Source: Chromatiaceae bacterium
Lineage (GTDB): Bacteria; Pseudomonadota; Gammaproteobacteria; Chromatiales; Chromatiaceae
DNA: 64,000 nt
Direction: 5' to 3'
NCBI GenBank assembly: GCA_024235315.1
Contig: JACKMP010000004.1
Location: 62,001-126,000, forward strand
Shown here: piece by piece, positions 9,065 to 16,582 of the stretch
Position numbering within the stretch: the stretch's first letter is position 1
Layout: the number at the start of each line of letters is the position of its first letter
Notes under the pieces: generated by a model
What the model was told of the DNA's origin: nothing
The model's input: the letters and a program-made list of their open reading frames with translations, nothing else
Database searches by the model: none
Made by a program: the position numbers and the translations under genes

Positions 9065-9940
9065 TCAACCCTGGTCCGCCAGTGCTTCCTGGATCGCCTT
9101 CAATGGCATTCCCGAGCCGTCTTTCCATTCCGTACGCCCGTTCGCATTGCGTCCCATGACGATGGTCGCGGCCGTGGATGGTGAACTGAAGCTGTAGTCC
9201 TGGGTGAACTGGTAGCGGTCACCGGACATCACGAGTACGCCGGATGTGATCAGCTTCTTCCGGTCTTCGACTCTCGTGGGTGCGTACGCCTGCATTGACG
9301 GAACTATATCCAGCGACGCGTCGGATCCGGCGCAGACGACAAATCCCTCTGTTGACTCGTAGCCTTCTGCTTTCAAGCCCTTGGTCTCGATGAACAGGCG
9401 CTTGTTCTGCGACGGTCTTGTCGCACTCGGCTTTTCGAAGGCCGATATCCCCAATAGCGGCAGCATCTGCAGAAGGTTGGACAGGAACACTTCCATGTCC
9501 GCCGTGTCAGCTTCGTTCAGCGTTGGTCGATTCGGCGTATTCTGATTGTCGAGTGGAATCCGTTTCGCCGCGAGTGCTAGTTCAACCAGCCGTGCCTCCA
9601 GGTACTGCACATGAGCCTTATTCAGCGCGCCCTGCTGTCCGGTGACAAAAAACACGCAGCGATTCCAGAAGTCCTTCTTTGAGTAATGGCTTTCGAGGCG
9701 CGGGCGCACGGGGTCACCCTCGCCCACGTATAGCATCTCGCCATCGCCCTCCTCCTGCGGACCCAGAAGCAGATACACACCGGTGCGGTCGAACTCCTCG
9801 CGCTTTTTGATCTCCGGTAGCAGAGACCGTGGAAAAATCAGCGCGCGGCCGTTCCAATTGGAGCGTTCGATGACGCGCAACCCGTCCGGGTCACCGTCGG
9901 CAACGAAGATGCGAATGGAAAATGGCTGGGTGTCAGCCAT
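9065..9940 (-). CDS. GIY-YIG nuclease-fold protein with C-terminal DUF4357-like domain
   Basis: A 291-residue protein. The N-terminal half carries GIY-YIG signatures: GVYLLLG (about 54-60) and LYVGEGDPVRPRLESH (about 70-85), followed by KKDFWNRCVFF. The C-terminal 60 residues contain SPSTAATIVMGRNANGRTEW, which matches the DUF4357 domain often fused to GIY-YIG and found beside type I restriction genes. The start is ATG 9940, with GAGG six bases upstream; it overlaps the hsdM stop by eight bases, so translation is probably coupled to hsdM. The typical second Tyr is replaced (YVGEG rather than YIG), common in this subgroup. An accessory restriction or defence role is inferred from position. Confidence 0.75.
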   Translation of the reverse strand: MADTQPFSIRIFVADGDPDGLRVIERSNWNGRALIFPRSLLPEIKKREEFDRTGVYLLLGPQEEGDGEMLYVGEGDPVRPRLESHYSKKDFWNRCVFFVTGQQGALNKAHVQYLEARLVELALAAKRIPLDNQNTPNRPTLNEADTADMEVFLSNLLQMLPLLGISAFEKPSATRPSQNKRLFIETKGLKAEGYESTEGFVVCAGSDASLDIVPSMQAYAPTRVEDRKKLITSGVLVMSGDRYQFTQDYSFSSPSTAATIVMGRNANGRTEWKDGSGMPLKAIQEALADQG

Positions 9941-11480
9941 CAACTGCCTCACTTAACGCCTCTTCCCCAAGATCCGCCGCGATCTCACGAAACTGCTCCA
10001 GTGCCGCCTGCAGATCCTCGACGATCTCGGCCGCGATGATGCCTGGTTCCGGCAGGTTGTCTGAATCCTCCAGCGACTCATCCTTCAGCCAGAAGATGTC
10101 CAGACTGGCCTTGTCGCGTTTGATTAGCTCTTCGTAGTCATAGGCGCGCCAACGCCCCCCGCTACCAATCCCCTCTCCCCCAGGGAGAGGGCTAGGGTGA
10201 GGGGACACTTGTTCAACCCAGGTTGCCGACCGCAGATGCCGCGCCTCCGGCACATAGCACTTCACGAAGTCATCGAGATCTTCGCGCTTGAGTGGGTTGG
10301 TCTTGAGGGTGAAGTGCCTATTGGTGCGCAGGTCGTAGATCCACAGCTTGCGGGTCCACGGGGTTTCGCTGGCGGGCTTCTTGTCGAAGAACAGCACGTT
10401 GGCCTTCACGCCCTGGGCGTAGAACAGGCCGGTGGGCAGGCGTAGCAGGGTGTGAACGTCGCATTCGTGCAGTAATTTCCGACGAATCGTCTCCCCTGCT
10501 CCACCTTCGAACAGCACGTTGTCCGGCACCACCACGGCGGCGCGGCCGTTCACTTTCAACAGCGTCTTTATGTGCTGGACAAAGTTGAGCTGCTTGTTGG
10601 AGGTGGTGGCCCAGAAGTCGTCACGCTCGACGGTGTCGCGCTCCTTGCTGACCTTGCCGCCCTCGCCGACGATGGTGGTGCCGCTCTTCTTGCCGAAGGG
10701 CGGATTGGCCAGGATCAGGTCGAACCGGTCGCCCGGATCCGACGCCAGGGAGTCGCTCACCACGATGGGTTCGTATTGCTGGTCGCCGATGCCGTGCAGC
10801 AGCATGTTCATGGCGCACAGGCGCGCGGTGCTCTGCACCAGCTCCCAGCCCTTGAAGGTCTCTGACTTGAGCGCCTTCTTCTGCGGCTTGGTCATGTTGG
10901 GATAGTTGTCGACCAGGTACTGGTGCGCCGCGAGCAGGAAGCCGCCGGTGCCACAGGCCGGGTCGGCGATGGTCTCGCCGGGCTCCGGGGCCATGACATC
11001 GACCATGGCCTGGATCAGCGCACGCGGGGTGAAGTACTGGCCGGCGCCGGACTTGGTGTCCTGGGCGTTCTTCTCCAGCAGCCCCTCGTAGGCATCGCCC
11101 TTCACGTCGGCGCTCATCACCGACCAGTTTTCTTTGTCGATCAGGTCCACCAGCAGGCGGCGCAGCTTGGCCGGGTCCTGGAACTTGTTCTGGGCCTTGT
11201 TGAAGATCAGGCCGAGCAGGCCCTTTTCCTTGCCCAGCGCATCGAGGGCATGGCGGTAGTGGTCGAACAGCTCGTCGCCGTCCTTCTTGATGAGGCTGGA
11301 CCAGCTGTACTGCTGCGGCACGATGCTGGGCTGGTTGTACGGCGCCTGGGTGCGCTCGTCGGCCATCTTGAGGAACAGCAGGTAGGTGAGCTGTTCGACG
11401 TAGTCGCCGTAGCTCATGCCGTCGTCCCTCAGGACATGGCAATAATTCCACAGCTTGTTCGTGATGTCGGAAGGGCTCAT
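9933..11480 (-). CDS. hsdM: type I restriction-modification methyltransferase subunit HsdM
   Basis: A 515-residue N6-adenine methyltransferase subunit. Residues 1-140 form the HsdM N-terminal helical domain; the SAM motif DPACGTGGF is at 173-181 and the catalytic NPPF at 259-262. It transfers methyl groups with HsdS and supports HsdR cleavage. The start is the ATG at 11480; the frame is open further upstream, but that part is a repeated leader. The gene is separated from hsdS and hsdR by about 3.6 kb of other genes, an unusual arrangement. Codons 426-437 are encoded by a palindromic repeat (10170-10204), read as a Pro/Gly-rich insert before the C-terminal AYDYEELIKRDK segment. Confidence 0.93.
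   Translation of the reverse strand: MSPSDITNKLWNYCHVLRDDGMSYGDYVEQLTYLLFLKMADERTQAPYNQPSIVPQQYSWSSLIKKDGDELFDHYRHALDALGKEKGLLGLIFNKAQNKFQDPAKLRRLLVDLIDKENWSVMSADVKGDAYEGLLEKNAQDTKSGAGQYFTPRALIQAMVDVMAPEPGETIADPACGTGGFLLAAHQYLVDNYPNMTKPQKKALKSETFKGWELVQSTARLCAMNMLLHGIGDQQYEPIVVSDSLASDPGDRFDLILANPPFGKKSGTTIVGEGGKVSKERDTVERDDFWATTSNKQLNFVQHIKTLLKVNGRAAVVVPDNVLFEGGAGETIRRKLLHECDVHTLLRLPTGLFYAQGVKANVLFFDKKPASETPWTRKLWIYDLRTNRHFTLKTNPLKREDLDDFVKCYVPEARHLRSATWVEQVSPHPSPLPGGEGIGSGGRWRAYDYEELIKRDKASLDIFWLKDESLEDSDNLPEPGIIAAEIVEDLQAALEQFREIAADLGEEALSEAVDG
10170..10204. repeat. GC-rich palindromic repeat (family A) inside hsdM
   Basis: The element pairs CCCTCTCCC with GGGAGAGGG and is followed by a GGGTGAGGGG tail. 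It lies in frame in hsdM codons 426-437. The same family occurs at 13321, 17333-17446, 18567 and 19094, with a diverged copy at 38864. Confidence 0.85.
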
Positions 11481-11491
11481 TGCGTCAGTCT

Positions 11492-11590
11492 TGTCGTCGT
11501 GGAGGGTGAGCCGGGAGGAGCGCAGGTAACTGTGTGCTCGCGATCCGGCGACGGGCGCGGCTCTGTCCAAGCTCCGGGCCAGTGCGGTAG
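11492..11590 (-). repeat. leader repeat, copy A, upstream of intact hsdM
   Basis: About 100 bases directly upstream of the hsdM start are clearly similar to 13552-13643, which lies upstream of the truncated hsdM fragment. Shared blocks include GGAGGGTGAGCCGGG and CTCCGGGCC/CCCCGGGCC. It may be the native hsdM leader duplicated with the gene, or a separate repeat family. Confidence 0.7.
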
Positions 11591-11621
11591 GCCCCGAGCT
11601 TCCGAACAACGGCGGCCGGAT

Positions 11622-11978
11622 TCATCTGAGGTCTTCAATCAAGGCGATGATATTTTCGAGAGCAACCACCAATTCAGGGAGATCGTCCCGGAGCACGGTG
11701 TAGAGCCGGTGATAGTCGATCGCACCATATTCGTGTGCGAGGACATTGCGGAATCCGATGATTCCCTTCCATGGAATCTCCGGATGGGCTGCTGTTGTCT
11801 CGTGAGAAACCCGTCGCGCGGCTTCGCCGATGATCTCCAGCGCCCGCTCGATCGCGTAGCGGGTCCGGATATCGTTAAGCAGACCGTCCAGCCCGATGCC
11901 ATCCGAGAGTTCGGCAGCCTGTTTCGCCGCATCGAGCATATCCCAAAGATAAGCGGCATCCCGTTCAAGCGGCTTCAT
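11622..11978 (-). CDS. hepT: HEPN-domain toxin, HepT-like (DUF86)
   Basis: A 118-residue all-helical HEPN protein. The RNase motif R-x4-H-x-Y is intact: R77, H82 and Y84 in FRNVLAHEYG. HepT toxins cut RNA (tRNA in characterised cases) and are neutralised by the partner MNT protein, which adds AMP to the motif Tyr. The ATG at 11978 overlaps the end of the MNT gene by 14 bases, the usual antitoxin-toxin coupling, with the antitoxin first. The 3' end is 141 bases before the hsdM start. It is an ordinary length for the family and shows no damage. Confidence 0.88.
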   Translation of the reverse strand: MKPLERDAAYLWDMLDAAKQAAELSDGIGLDGLLNDIRTRYAIERALEIIGEAARRVSHETTAAHPEIPWKGIIGFRNVLAHEYGAIDYHRLYTVLRDDLPELVVALENIIALIEDLR

Positions 11979-12300
11979 CGACCAATACCTTCAAATCCCG
12001 TTCGATGGTTTTTCTGCGATAGGGATTGCGCAGAACCTCAGGTGGCACCATGTCAACACTTCGTCCCCCAAACAGGCGAGAGAACGCATCCTGCAAATCC
12101 ACTGCCGACCACAGCGAAGGTGCCTTGCCCGGTTCGAACTCGACCAGCAGATCGATATCGCTGTCTGGGCGCAGTTCACCCCGGGCCGCCGAGCCGAACA
12201 AACTCAGCTTGCGGATGTGATACTGCATCGCGAGCCGGTCCAGACCACTTCGGGAAACCAAAAGGCCATCTGCAATCATCAGGGTGTCAGTCGCGTTCAT
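11965..12300 (-). CDS. mntA: MNT nucleotidyltransferase antitoxin, MntA-like (partner of HepT)
   Basis: A 111-residue minimal nucleotidyltransferase. The GS-x9/10-D-x-D catalytic motif is complete: G36-S37, then D48 and D50 in DSDIDLLVEF. Members of this family AMPylate the HEPN toxin. The start is ATG 12300; the open frame extends upstream, but that stretch lies across the preceding MNT gene. Its stop lies inside the start region of the HEPN gene, so both products should be made together. It is 20 bases downstream of a second MNT gene. The two MNT proteins share the motif but differ widely elsewhere, so they are not a recent tandem duplication. Confidence 0.88.
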   Translation of the reverse strand: MNATDTLMIADGLLVSRSGLDRLAMQYHIRKLSLFGSAARGELRPDSDIDLLVEFEPGKAPSLWSAVDLQDAFSRLFGGRSVDMVPPEVLRNPYRRKTIERDLKVLVDEAA

Positions 12301-12320
12301 AGTAGTTACCCCACTCGCCT

Positions 12321-12611
12321 TCAGACATTCACGGCCTCGCGTTCGATGAACGGTTTCAGCTCTGGACGCATGGCCTTTTCTTTCACTAGGTCGACAGCGC
12401 AACCCAGCACGTCTTCAAAGTAGAACTGCACGCCGAAGTACCGCGCCGACGTGGCCGGCCCGTCGAAACCGACAACGATGTCGACGTCGCTGTCCGGGTG
12501 TGCCTCGCCGCGCGCAGTCGAACCGAACAACGCGAGCCGCGTCACACCGTAGCGCTCGGCCAGCACCGGCCTGGCCGCCTTCAGGGTTTGTAACGTCTGC
12601 TGTCTGTTCAT
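12321..12611 (-). CDS. second MNT nucleotidyltransferase, no HEPN gene of its own
   Basis: A 96-residue nucleotidyltransferase with G30-S31 and D42/D44 in GSTARGEAHPDSDVDIVV. It belongs to the same fold as MntA antitoxins. The next gene downstream is another MNT, not a HEPN toxin, so this copy has no partner next to it. It may have lost its toxin, may help control the single HEPN protein, or may modify another target. The C-terminal AVDLVKEKAMRP stretch is the usual end of short MNT proteins. All catalytic residues are kept, which argues that it is still functional. Confidence 0.82.
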   Translation of the reverse strand: MNRQQTLQTLKAARPVLAERYGVTRLALFGSTARGEAHPDSDVDIVVGFDGPATSARYFGVQFYFEDVLGCAVDLVKEKAMRPELKPFIEREAVNV

Positions 12612-12680
12612 CTGTCCACCTTCAAGAAATGCGCCTTTGACCTGCCGTTGGTGGCATAGATTCTAGGCCAAGCGGCATCC

Positions 12681-13190
12681 CTAACCCACCTCCGCCAAGC
12701 GTTGTTGCATCTCACGATCCGGGTGAATGAACTTTCCCCTGACCGTCACCGGACGCTGGTTGAGCCAGACCGACACCTTCAATGGGTCCAGGTCCATCAC
12801 GTTCGGCAGCTGGAATACCCTGGCCTGCAGATCCTGGCGGGCGATGTTGATCGAGCCTTGCACCGAGCGGTCGGTGGCGGTATCGAAGCGGACAGGCCCG
12901 AGCATCAGCTCAACCTTCTTGATCTTCGTATCGGGAACACCGACCACCGCCAGCGTGGCCGTGAACAGTTCGCGGAACCATTTGCTGCCGAGTTCCGCGA
13001 AATGCGGCTTGCGCAGGCCGGCGAGGAACAGGCAGTAACGGGTGGCGTCGTGGCAGAACATCACGCACTGACGACGGTCCAGTGTGAACAGGTGGGCATG
13101 CCAACTGCCGAGCGGACTTGTTTCCTGCAGCGGTGTCGATGACACCTCCGGCAGTTTGGTGGCGAGCTTCTTGGAGCAGTGGATGATCAC
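12681..13190 (-). CDS. DUF6933-like protein of unknown function
   Basis: A 169-residue protein beginning VIIHCSKKLATKL, followed by SWHAHLFTLDRRQCVMFCHDATRY. This pattern resembles the DUF6933 family, whose function is unknown. The GTG at 13190 is my chosen start because family members begin at this IIHC segment; the frame upstream (to 13310) runs into repeat sequence and looks non-coding. The C-terminal part includes RKPHFAELG and a WLNQRPVTVRGK segment. It stands between the truncated hsdM fragment and the MNT genes on the same strand. Nothing in the sequence indicates an enzyme class. Family assignment is from memory of the pattern. Confidence 0.6.
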   Translation of the reverse strand: MIIHCSKKLATKLPEVSSTPLQETSPLGSWHAHLFTLDRRQCVMFCHDATRYCLFLAGLRKPHFAELGSKWFRELFTATLAVVGVPDTKIKKVELMLGPVRFDTATDRSVQGSINIARQDLQARVFQLPNVMDLDPLKVSVWLNQRPVTVRGKFIHPDREMQQRLAEVG

Positions 13191-13320
13191 GTCAGGCCCT
13201 TGCGGCGATCGATCCGCCGAACGCCCGAGACAGGAGCCGAGAGCCGGGTCTCCGAGCGAGCGCAGGACCGCGCGCGCCGCAAGACTGGTCGAACAGCCCA
13301 TCGCCACCACAAGTATTCCC

Positions 13321-13354
13321 CCCTCTCCCTCAGGGAGAGGGCTGGGGTGAGGGC
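13321..13354. repeat. GC-rich palindromic repeat (family A) at the break of the hsdM fragment
   Basis: CCCTCTCCC and GGGAGAGGG pair in this copy, followed by a GGGGTGAGGG tail, in the same orientation as the copy in hsdM. The truncated hsdM copy loses homology to hsdM at the edge of this repeat, so the repeat marks a recombination or insertion junction. Confidence 0.85.
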
Positions 13355-13357
13355 AAG

Positions 13358-13540
13358 CGACCAGCTGTACTGCTGTGGCACGATGCTGGGCTGGTTGTAC
13401 GGCGCCTGCGTGCGCTCGTCGGCCATCTTGAGGAAAAGCAGATAGGTGAACTGCTCGACGTAGTCGCCGTAGCTAATGCCGTCATCCCTTAGGACATGGC
13501 AATAATTCCAAAGCTTGTTTGTGATGTCAGAAGGACTCAT
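13358..13540 (-). pseudogene. hsdM 5' fragment (codons 1-61)
   Basis: The fragment starts with ATG at 13540 and matches hsdM codons 1-61 with only two residue changes (M22I and L31F) but many silent changes, so it is a diverged copy and not a fresh duplication. Homology stops at codon 61 and the frame runs into the palindromic repeat at 13321-13354. It cannot encode a methyltransferase, since all SAM-binding and catalytic motifs are missing. It could be the remnant of the original hsdM, displaced when the cargo genes or a second hsdM arrived. Confidence 0.88.
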
Positions 13541-13551
13541 TTCTAGAATCT

Positions 13552-13643
13552 AGTCGTCGCGGAGGGTGAGCCGGGAAAAGAGCGAGTACCTGCGTACTCG
13601 CGACCCGGCGAACGGGCGAGGCTCTGCCCGAGCCCCGGGCCGT
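13552..13643 (-). repeat. leader repeat, copy B, upstream of hsdM fragment
   Basis: This stretch is similar to 11492-11590 and stands in the same position relative to an hsdM start. It includes a perfect hairpin with 8-bp arms (13582-13589 and 13594-13601) and a 4-base loop. Confidence 0.7.
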
Positions 13644-13644
13644 T

Positions 13645-13686
13645 GCAGTAGTTCCAGAGTTTGTTTGTGATATCAGAAGGGCTCAT
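13645..13686 (-). pseudogene. third hsdM start remnant (codons 1-14)
   Basis: Reading from the ATG at 13686, the first 14 codons encode MSPSDITNKLWNYC, the same as intact hsdM, then match ends and leader copy B begins. This is the third copy of the hsdM 5' end within 2.2 kb. Confidence 0.8.
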
Positions 13687-13906
13687 TGCTTAATCGCTAT
13701 CGCCAACCCGGCTCGTCTCGAAAAAAGGTCCGCCAATTGGCAGGCCGTAAAAATTTCACATTTTCAATTATTAAATCAACAAGATAGAAAGAATCGGCAA
13801 ATCAAACGCCTTGCTACTCCATGTAAAGTATTCTTGACCCCAGCCGACACAAGGCTTACTTTTCCAACCTGATCCTTCGCCCAAGGCCCTGGATCGTGGC
13901 TGCGCC
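13687..13906. other. AT-rich intergenic stretch, no gene seen
   Basis: This 220-base region, with an especially AT-rich core at about 13745-13800, separates the unknown minus-strand gene from the hsdM remnants. I see no coding region. It may hold a promoter for the downstream DUF6933/MNT/HEPN/hsdM group. Confidence 0.4.
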
Positions 13907-14431
13907 TCAGTCGCCATAAGACTGGGGCATTTTCTTTTCCAGCAGCGCCGATTCCCTTCGAATCTTGTCCACATATGCCCGATCAGCTGGAAACGCCGTG
14001 ACAAATTCGTACTCGTAGCCGTCCTTGCCGCAAGGCTGCAGCACAACCACGTAGCGCTCTTCAACCACGATCAAAGTCCTGCGCTTTCGCTCCCGTCCAC
14101 GGGAGTCTCGTCTCACCTGCCCCCTGACTTCGATAGTTCCAGCAGTACCGGCGATAGCCTCTTTTATCCACAGCAGTCGCTGTGCCCGCCGAACGGATAA
14201 TGGCTCATCGTGAACACCGGCCGACAAACGATAGTGGGTCGCCTCGGAGAAAGCGTGATCGAAATTCGGCGCATGAAACTTGACCCGCCTTCCATGCCAA
14301 TCCAGAACCTCTGGTTCGCGACCGTTTGCATCCCGCACATAGTTTTCCCGAAACAACCGCCTGACGAAGTCGCGTACCTCGTCAGCGGTGCCTTCCGGAA
14401 GCTGCAGCAGTGGCCATAACGGTTCGGCCAC
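13907..14431 (-). CDS. uncharacterised protein, possible BECR-fold (RelE/EndoU-like) nuclease
   Basis: A 174-residue protein. The GTG at 14431 is one base after the stop of the DUF3800 gene, so I choose it as a coupled start; the longer frame to 14527 would overlap DUF3800. The middle part reads as a substrate-binding WHGRRVKFHAPNFDHAFSEA, then RAQRLLWIKEAI, and it ends with paired beta strands (RRTLIVVEERYVVVLQ and YEYEFVTAFPADRAY). This layout, with a central His and a strand-rich C-terminal half, recalls barnase-EndoU-colicin-RelE type nucleases seen in phage and polymorphic toxins. I cannot confirm the fold by eye. If correct, it would be a toxin- or nuclease-like member of the defence block. 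Confidence 0.55.
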   Translation of the reverse strand: MAEPLWPLLQLPEGTADEVRDFVRRLFRENYVRDANGREPEVLDWHGRRVKFHAPNFDHAFSEATHYRLSAGVHDEPLSVRRAQRLLWIKEAIAGTAGTIEVRGQVRRDSRGRERKRRTLIVVEERYVVVLQPCGKDGYEYEFVTAFPADRAYVDKIRRESALLEKKMPQSYGD

Positions 14432-14432
14432 G

Positions 14433-15119
14433 CTACCGCCCTTCAAAGTGGAAAATGTTGAATTTGGCCTCTGACTTCGGCGTCGATGAGCCGATACCTC
14501 GCAGCCCGGATGCCTTGGCCAGGTCATCGCAGAATTTCAGTTTGGTCTGGCTACCCTGCAGATTATTCCAAACATAACCCACAGCCCCAATTAACAGATC
14601 ACAGAGCCCGATCAACGGCACATTCTCGGACGTTACCGGTTCCAGGCAATGGATGGCGGATCGGCCACGCAGCTTGTTGGTGAGCACCGCGTGCAGATCC
14701 TTGAAACGGTGCTGCTCCTGGTTCTGCTGCCAGTCGAGGTAAATGGAGTAGGTATTGCCGGGCTCCAACCAGTGGACCAGGAGCTGATAATACAGCTTGT
14801 AAAAGCCCAGCTCGGGGTCCCCTGCGTTATACAACTCGTGATCAAGCCGGGTTCGATCCGCCACCAGCGCTCGAAATCGCAAACTGTCGTTTCTGGCAAA
14901 CAGTTCCAGCAGGCCCCAATAAAACGCCTCCCGGTTTGGCGACAATCGTTTCCAGCCCAGTTCACCGTGAGCATTGTGGCGCGCCATCAACACATGGATG
15001 TCGTGAACCAACGCTCGCTTGGCATCCCTGGGGCATTGCAAGGCTCCGATGACCAGGAAACGTTGGCTCGGGTCCGATGTATGCCGGCTCTCGTCACAGT
15101 AGATGTTGAAATGGGTCAT
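14433..15119 (-). CDS. DUF3800-domain protein
   Basis: A 228-residue protein with the DUF3800 signature YCDES at residues 7-11, followed by RFLVIGAL. A second conserved part (LIGLCDLLIGAVGY, about 180-193) contains the acidic residue typical of the family. DUF3800 is predicted to have an RNase H-like fold and is found in many mobile and defence loci; its activity is not established. The ATG at 15119 overlaps the hsdS stop as ATGA, so the gene is translationally coupled to the specificity subunit. This tight linkage suggests a working role with the type I system rather than chance proximity. Confidence 0.8.
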   Translation of the reverse strand: MTHFNIYCDESRHTSDPSQRFLVIGALQCPRDAKRALVHDIHVLMARHNAHGELGWKRLSPNREAFYWGLLELFARNDSLRFRALVADRTRLDHELYNAGDPELGFYKLYYQLLVHWLEPGNTYSIYLDWQQNQEQHRFKDLHAVLTNKLRGRSAIHCLEPVTSENVPLIGLCDLLIGAVGYVWNNLQGSQTKLKFCDDLAKASGLRGIGSSTPKSEAKFNIFHFEGR

Positions 15120-16579
15120 GAGGCTGCCTGCATAAGGCTTGAGTAAAGATGACCGGAAAACGCACCGCTGAGAATCGATTGGCGTAGGCGCTCGGCGCGT
15201 TTGAGGTTGGTGTCGACCTGGGTTTCGGTTTCGCGGATCAGGGTGAGGTGGCGGTCGACTTCGCCAACGATACGTGCTTGCTCAGCCGAGGACGGCAGCG
15301 GAAATTCGACCGTCGCCAATCTGCCCACACTCAGATGTGCGATATTCGTCGTAATTGTTCCCTCATCGACGAAGCGTCCTGAGTGCATGTAGTGACGGCT
15401 GACATGCAATGCAAATTGAACAATCACTCCTTCAATCGCCTTAAAACGAATCAGGGTGTTCGTGAAGCAAGCACCAGGCAAGTCACCCTGATAGATAGCC
15501 GGTCGACCCAACAGCTCCGGACTCTGCCCCTCATTGAGCAACAAATCGCCCGGCTTGAGCTCGTATTTTGCGAAGTCGCTTGGTGGAAAATCCATTTCCA
15601 TGACGTCTGACAAATCAATGCGATCCTCGAACACGTTCTGAACTCGAAGATACGGGCGCATGTTGGGGCCCGAGTGGTACTTCGGTGCACGTTGTCGGCC
15701 AAGTTGCAGTTTTCCAACCTGATCGTAACTGGCCCACACCCACCCCTTCGGCAATTCGGGAAGGCCGGTGGTGTCTGGCGCCGCAGGCTCTTTGTACTTC
15801 GCCTTCCACTTGTCGGTCTTCGGCGCGTTGCCTTTGGCTTCCATCTTCGCCAGCTCTGCTTCTTCCCACTTGGCGCGGCGTTCGGCGAGGATGCGGCCGA
15901 GGAGCTTGCTGGCGGGTTCGATGGCTGGATGGGCCTTGCGCCATTCTTCGGTGAGCTTGCCTTCGACGGCGGCTTTGAGGACGGCGGCCTTGTAACGTTT
16001 GAGGTTGGCCTTGACGCGCTTGAGGTTGGCGACGGCTTCGTCGAGGCGGGAGAATTGCTTTTCGATTTCTGCGACGATGCTTTCTTGCTGCTCCATCGGT
16101 GGGAGTGGCAAGGGGATCGCGGCGATTGACTTGGACGATAGATGCTTCACCGTCACGGATGAGGTCATCTCGTTAATGGCTTTGAGATAACCCGGCAGTG
16201 CGTAGTCCAACAGCTTCGGGTGATAGATATCCGATGTGAGGGTGATACGGCACACCCGCTGATTCAGAAGCCCCGGTTCCCCGTGCCAACGCGCGGAGTT
16301 GAAATCGCCGTCCATCCCGATCAACAGGTCCCCGGCGTTCACAAGGTAGGCGGGATCATATTCGCCGACATATCGAGTGTCGGTCGCGTCTTTGCCGACA
16401 TCACGGATACGAATCAGGGGCATCCCAGCATCTTTCGTGAACTGGGACGACTTGAAGGCAAATCCGTTTTGAATGGTTGCGACTTCGCCTAGCAGCACTC
16501 GGCCCCACGAGTCGGCCTTCCCGAGGAGTGGGTTGTTGCTGCGTTCTACGATCTCCGCAACCGATACTGTTAATGCCAC
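15116..16579 (-). CDS. hsdS: type I restriction-modification specificity subunit HsdS
   Basis: A 487-residue HsdS, which reads the bipartite DNA target and holds HsdM and HsdR together. Two target-recognition domains are separated by a helical conserved region: TRD1 about 25-165, central coiled helix about 165-215 (PMEQQESIVAEIEKQFSRLD), TRD2 about 280-420, and a C-terminal helix (SSAEQARIVGEVDRHLTLI). The two helical repeats align with each other, as usual. The start appears to be the GTG at 16579, three bases after the hsdR stop. It overlaps the DUF3800 start. The target sequence cannot be predicted by eye. Confidence 0.92.
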   Translation of the reverse strand: MALTVSVAEIVERSNNPLLGKADSWGRVLLGEVATIQNGFAFKSSQFTKDAGMPLIRIRDVGKDATDTRYVGEYDPAYLVNAGDLLIGMDGDFNSARWHGEPGLLNQRVCRITLTSDIYHPKLLDYALPGYLKAINEMTSSVTVKHLSSKSIAAIPLPLPPMEQQESIVAEIEKQFSRLDEAVANLKRVKANLKRYKAAVLKAAVEGKLTEEWRKAHPAIEPASKLLGRILAERRAKWEEAELAKMEAKGNAPKTDKWKAKYKEPAAPDTTGLPELPKGWVWASYDQVGKLQLGRQRAPKYHSGPNMRPYLRVQNVFEDRIDLSDVMEMDFPPSDFAKYELKPGDLLLNEGQSPELLGRPAIYQGDLPGACFTNTLIRFKAIEGVIVQFALHVSRHYMHSGRFVDEGTITTNIAHLSVGRLATVEFPLPSSAEQARIVGEVDRHLTLIRETETQVDTNLKRAERLRQSILSGAFSGHLYSSLMQAAS

Positions 16580-16582
16580 GTC

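Noticed and set aside
13190..13310. N-terminal extension of the DUF6933-like gene to 13310
   Set aside because: The added residues look like repeat-derived sequence; the family-like start is the GTG at 13190.
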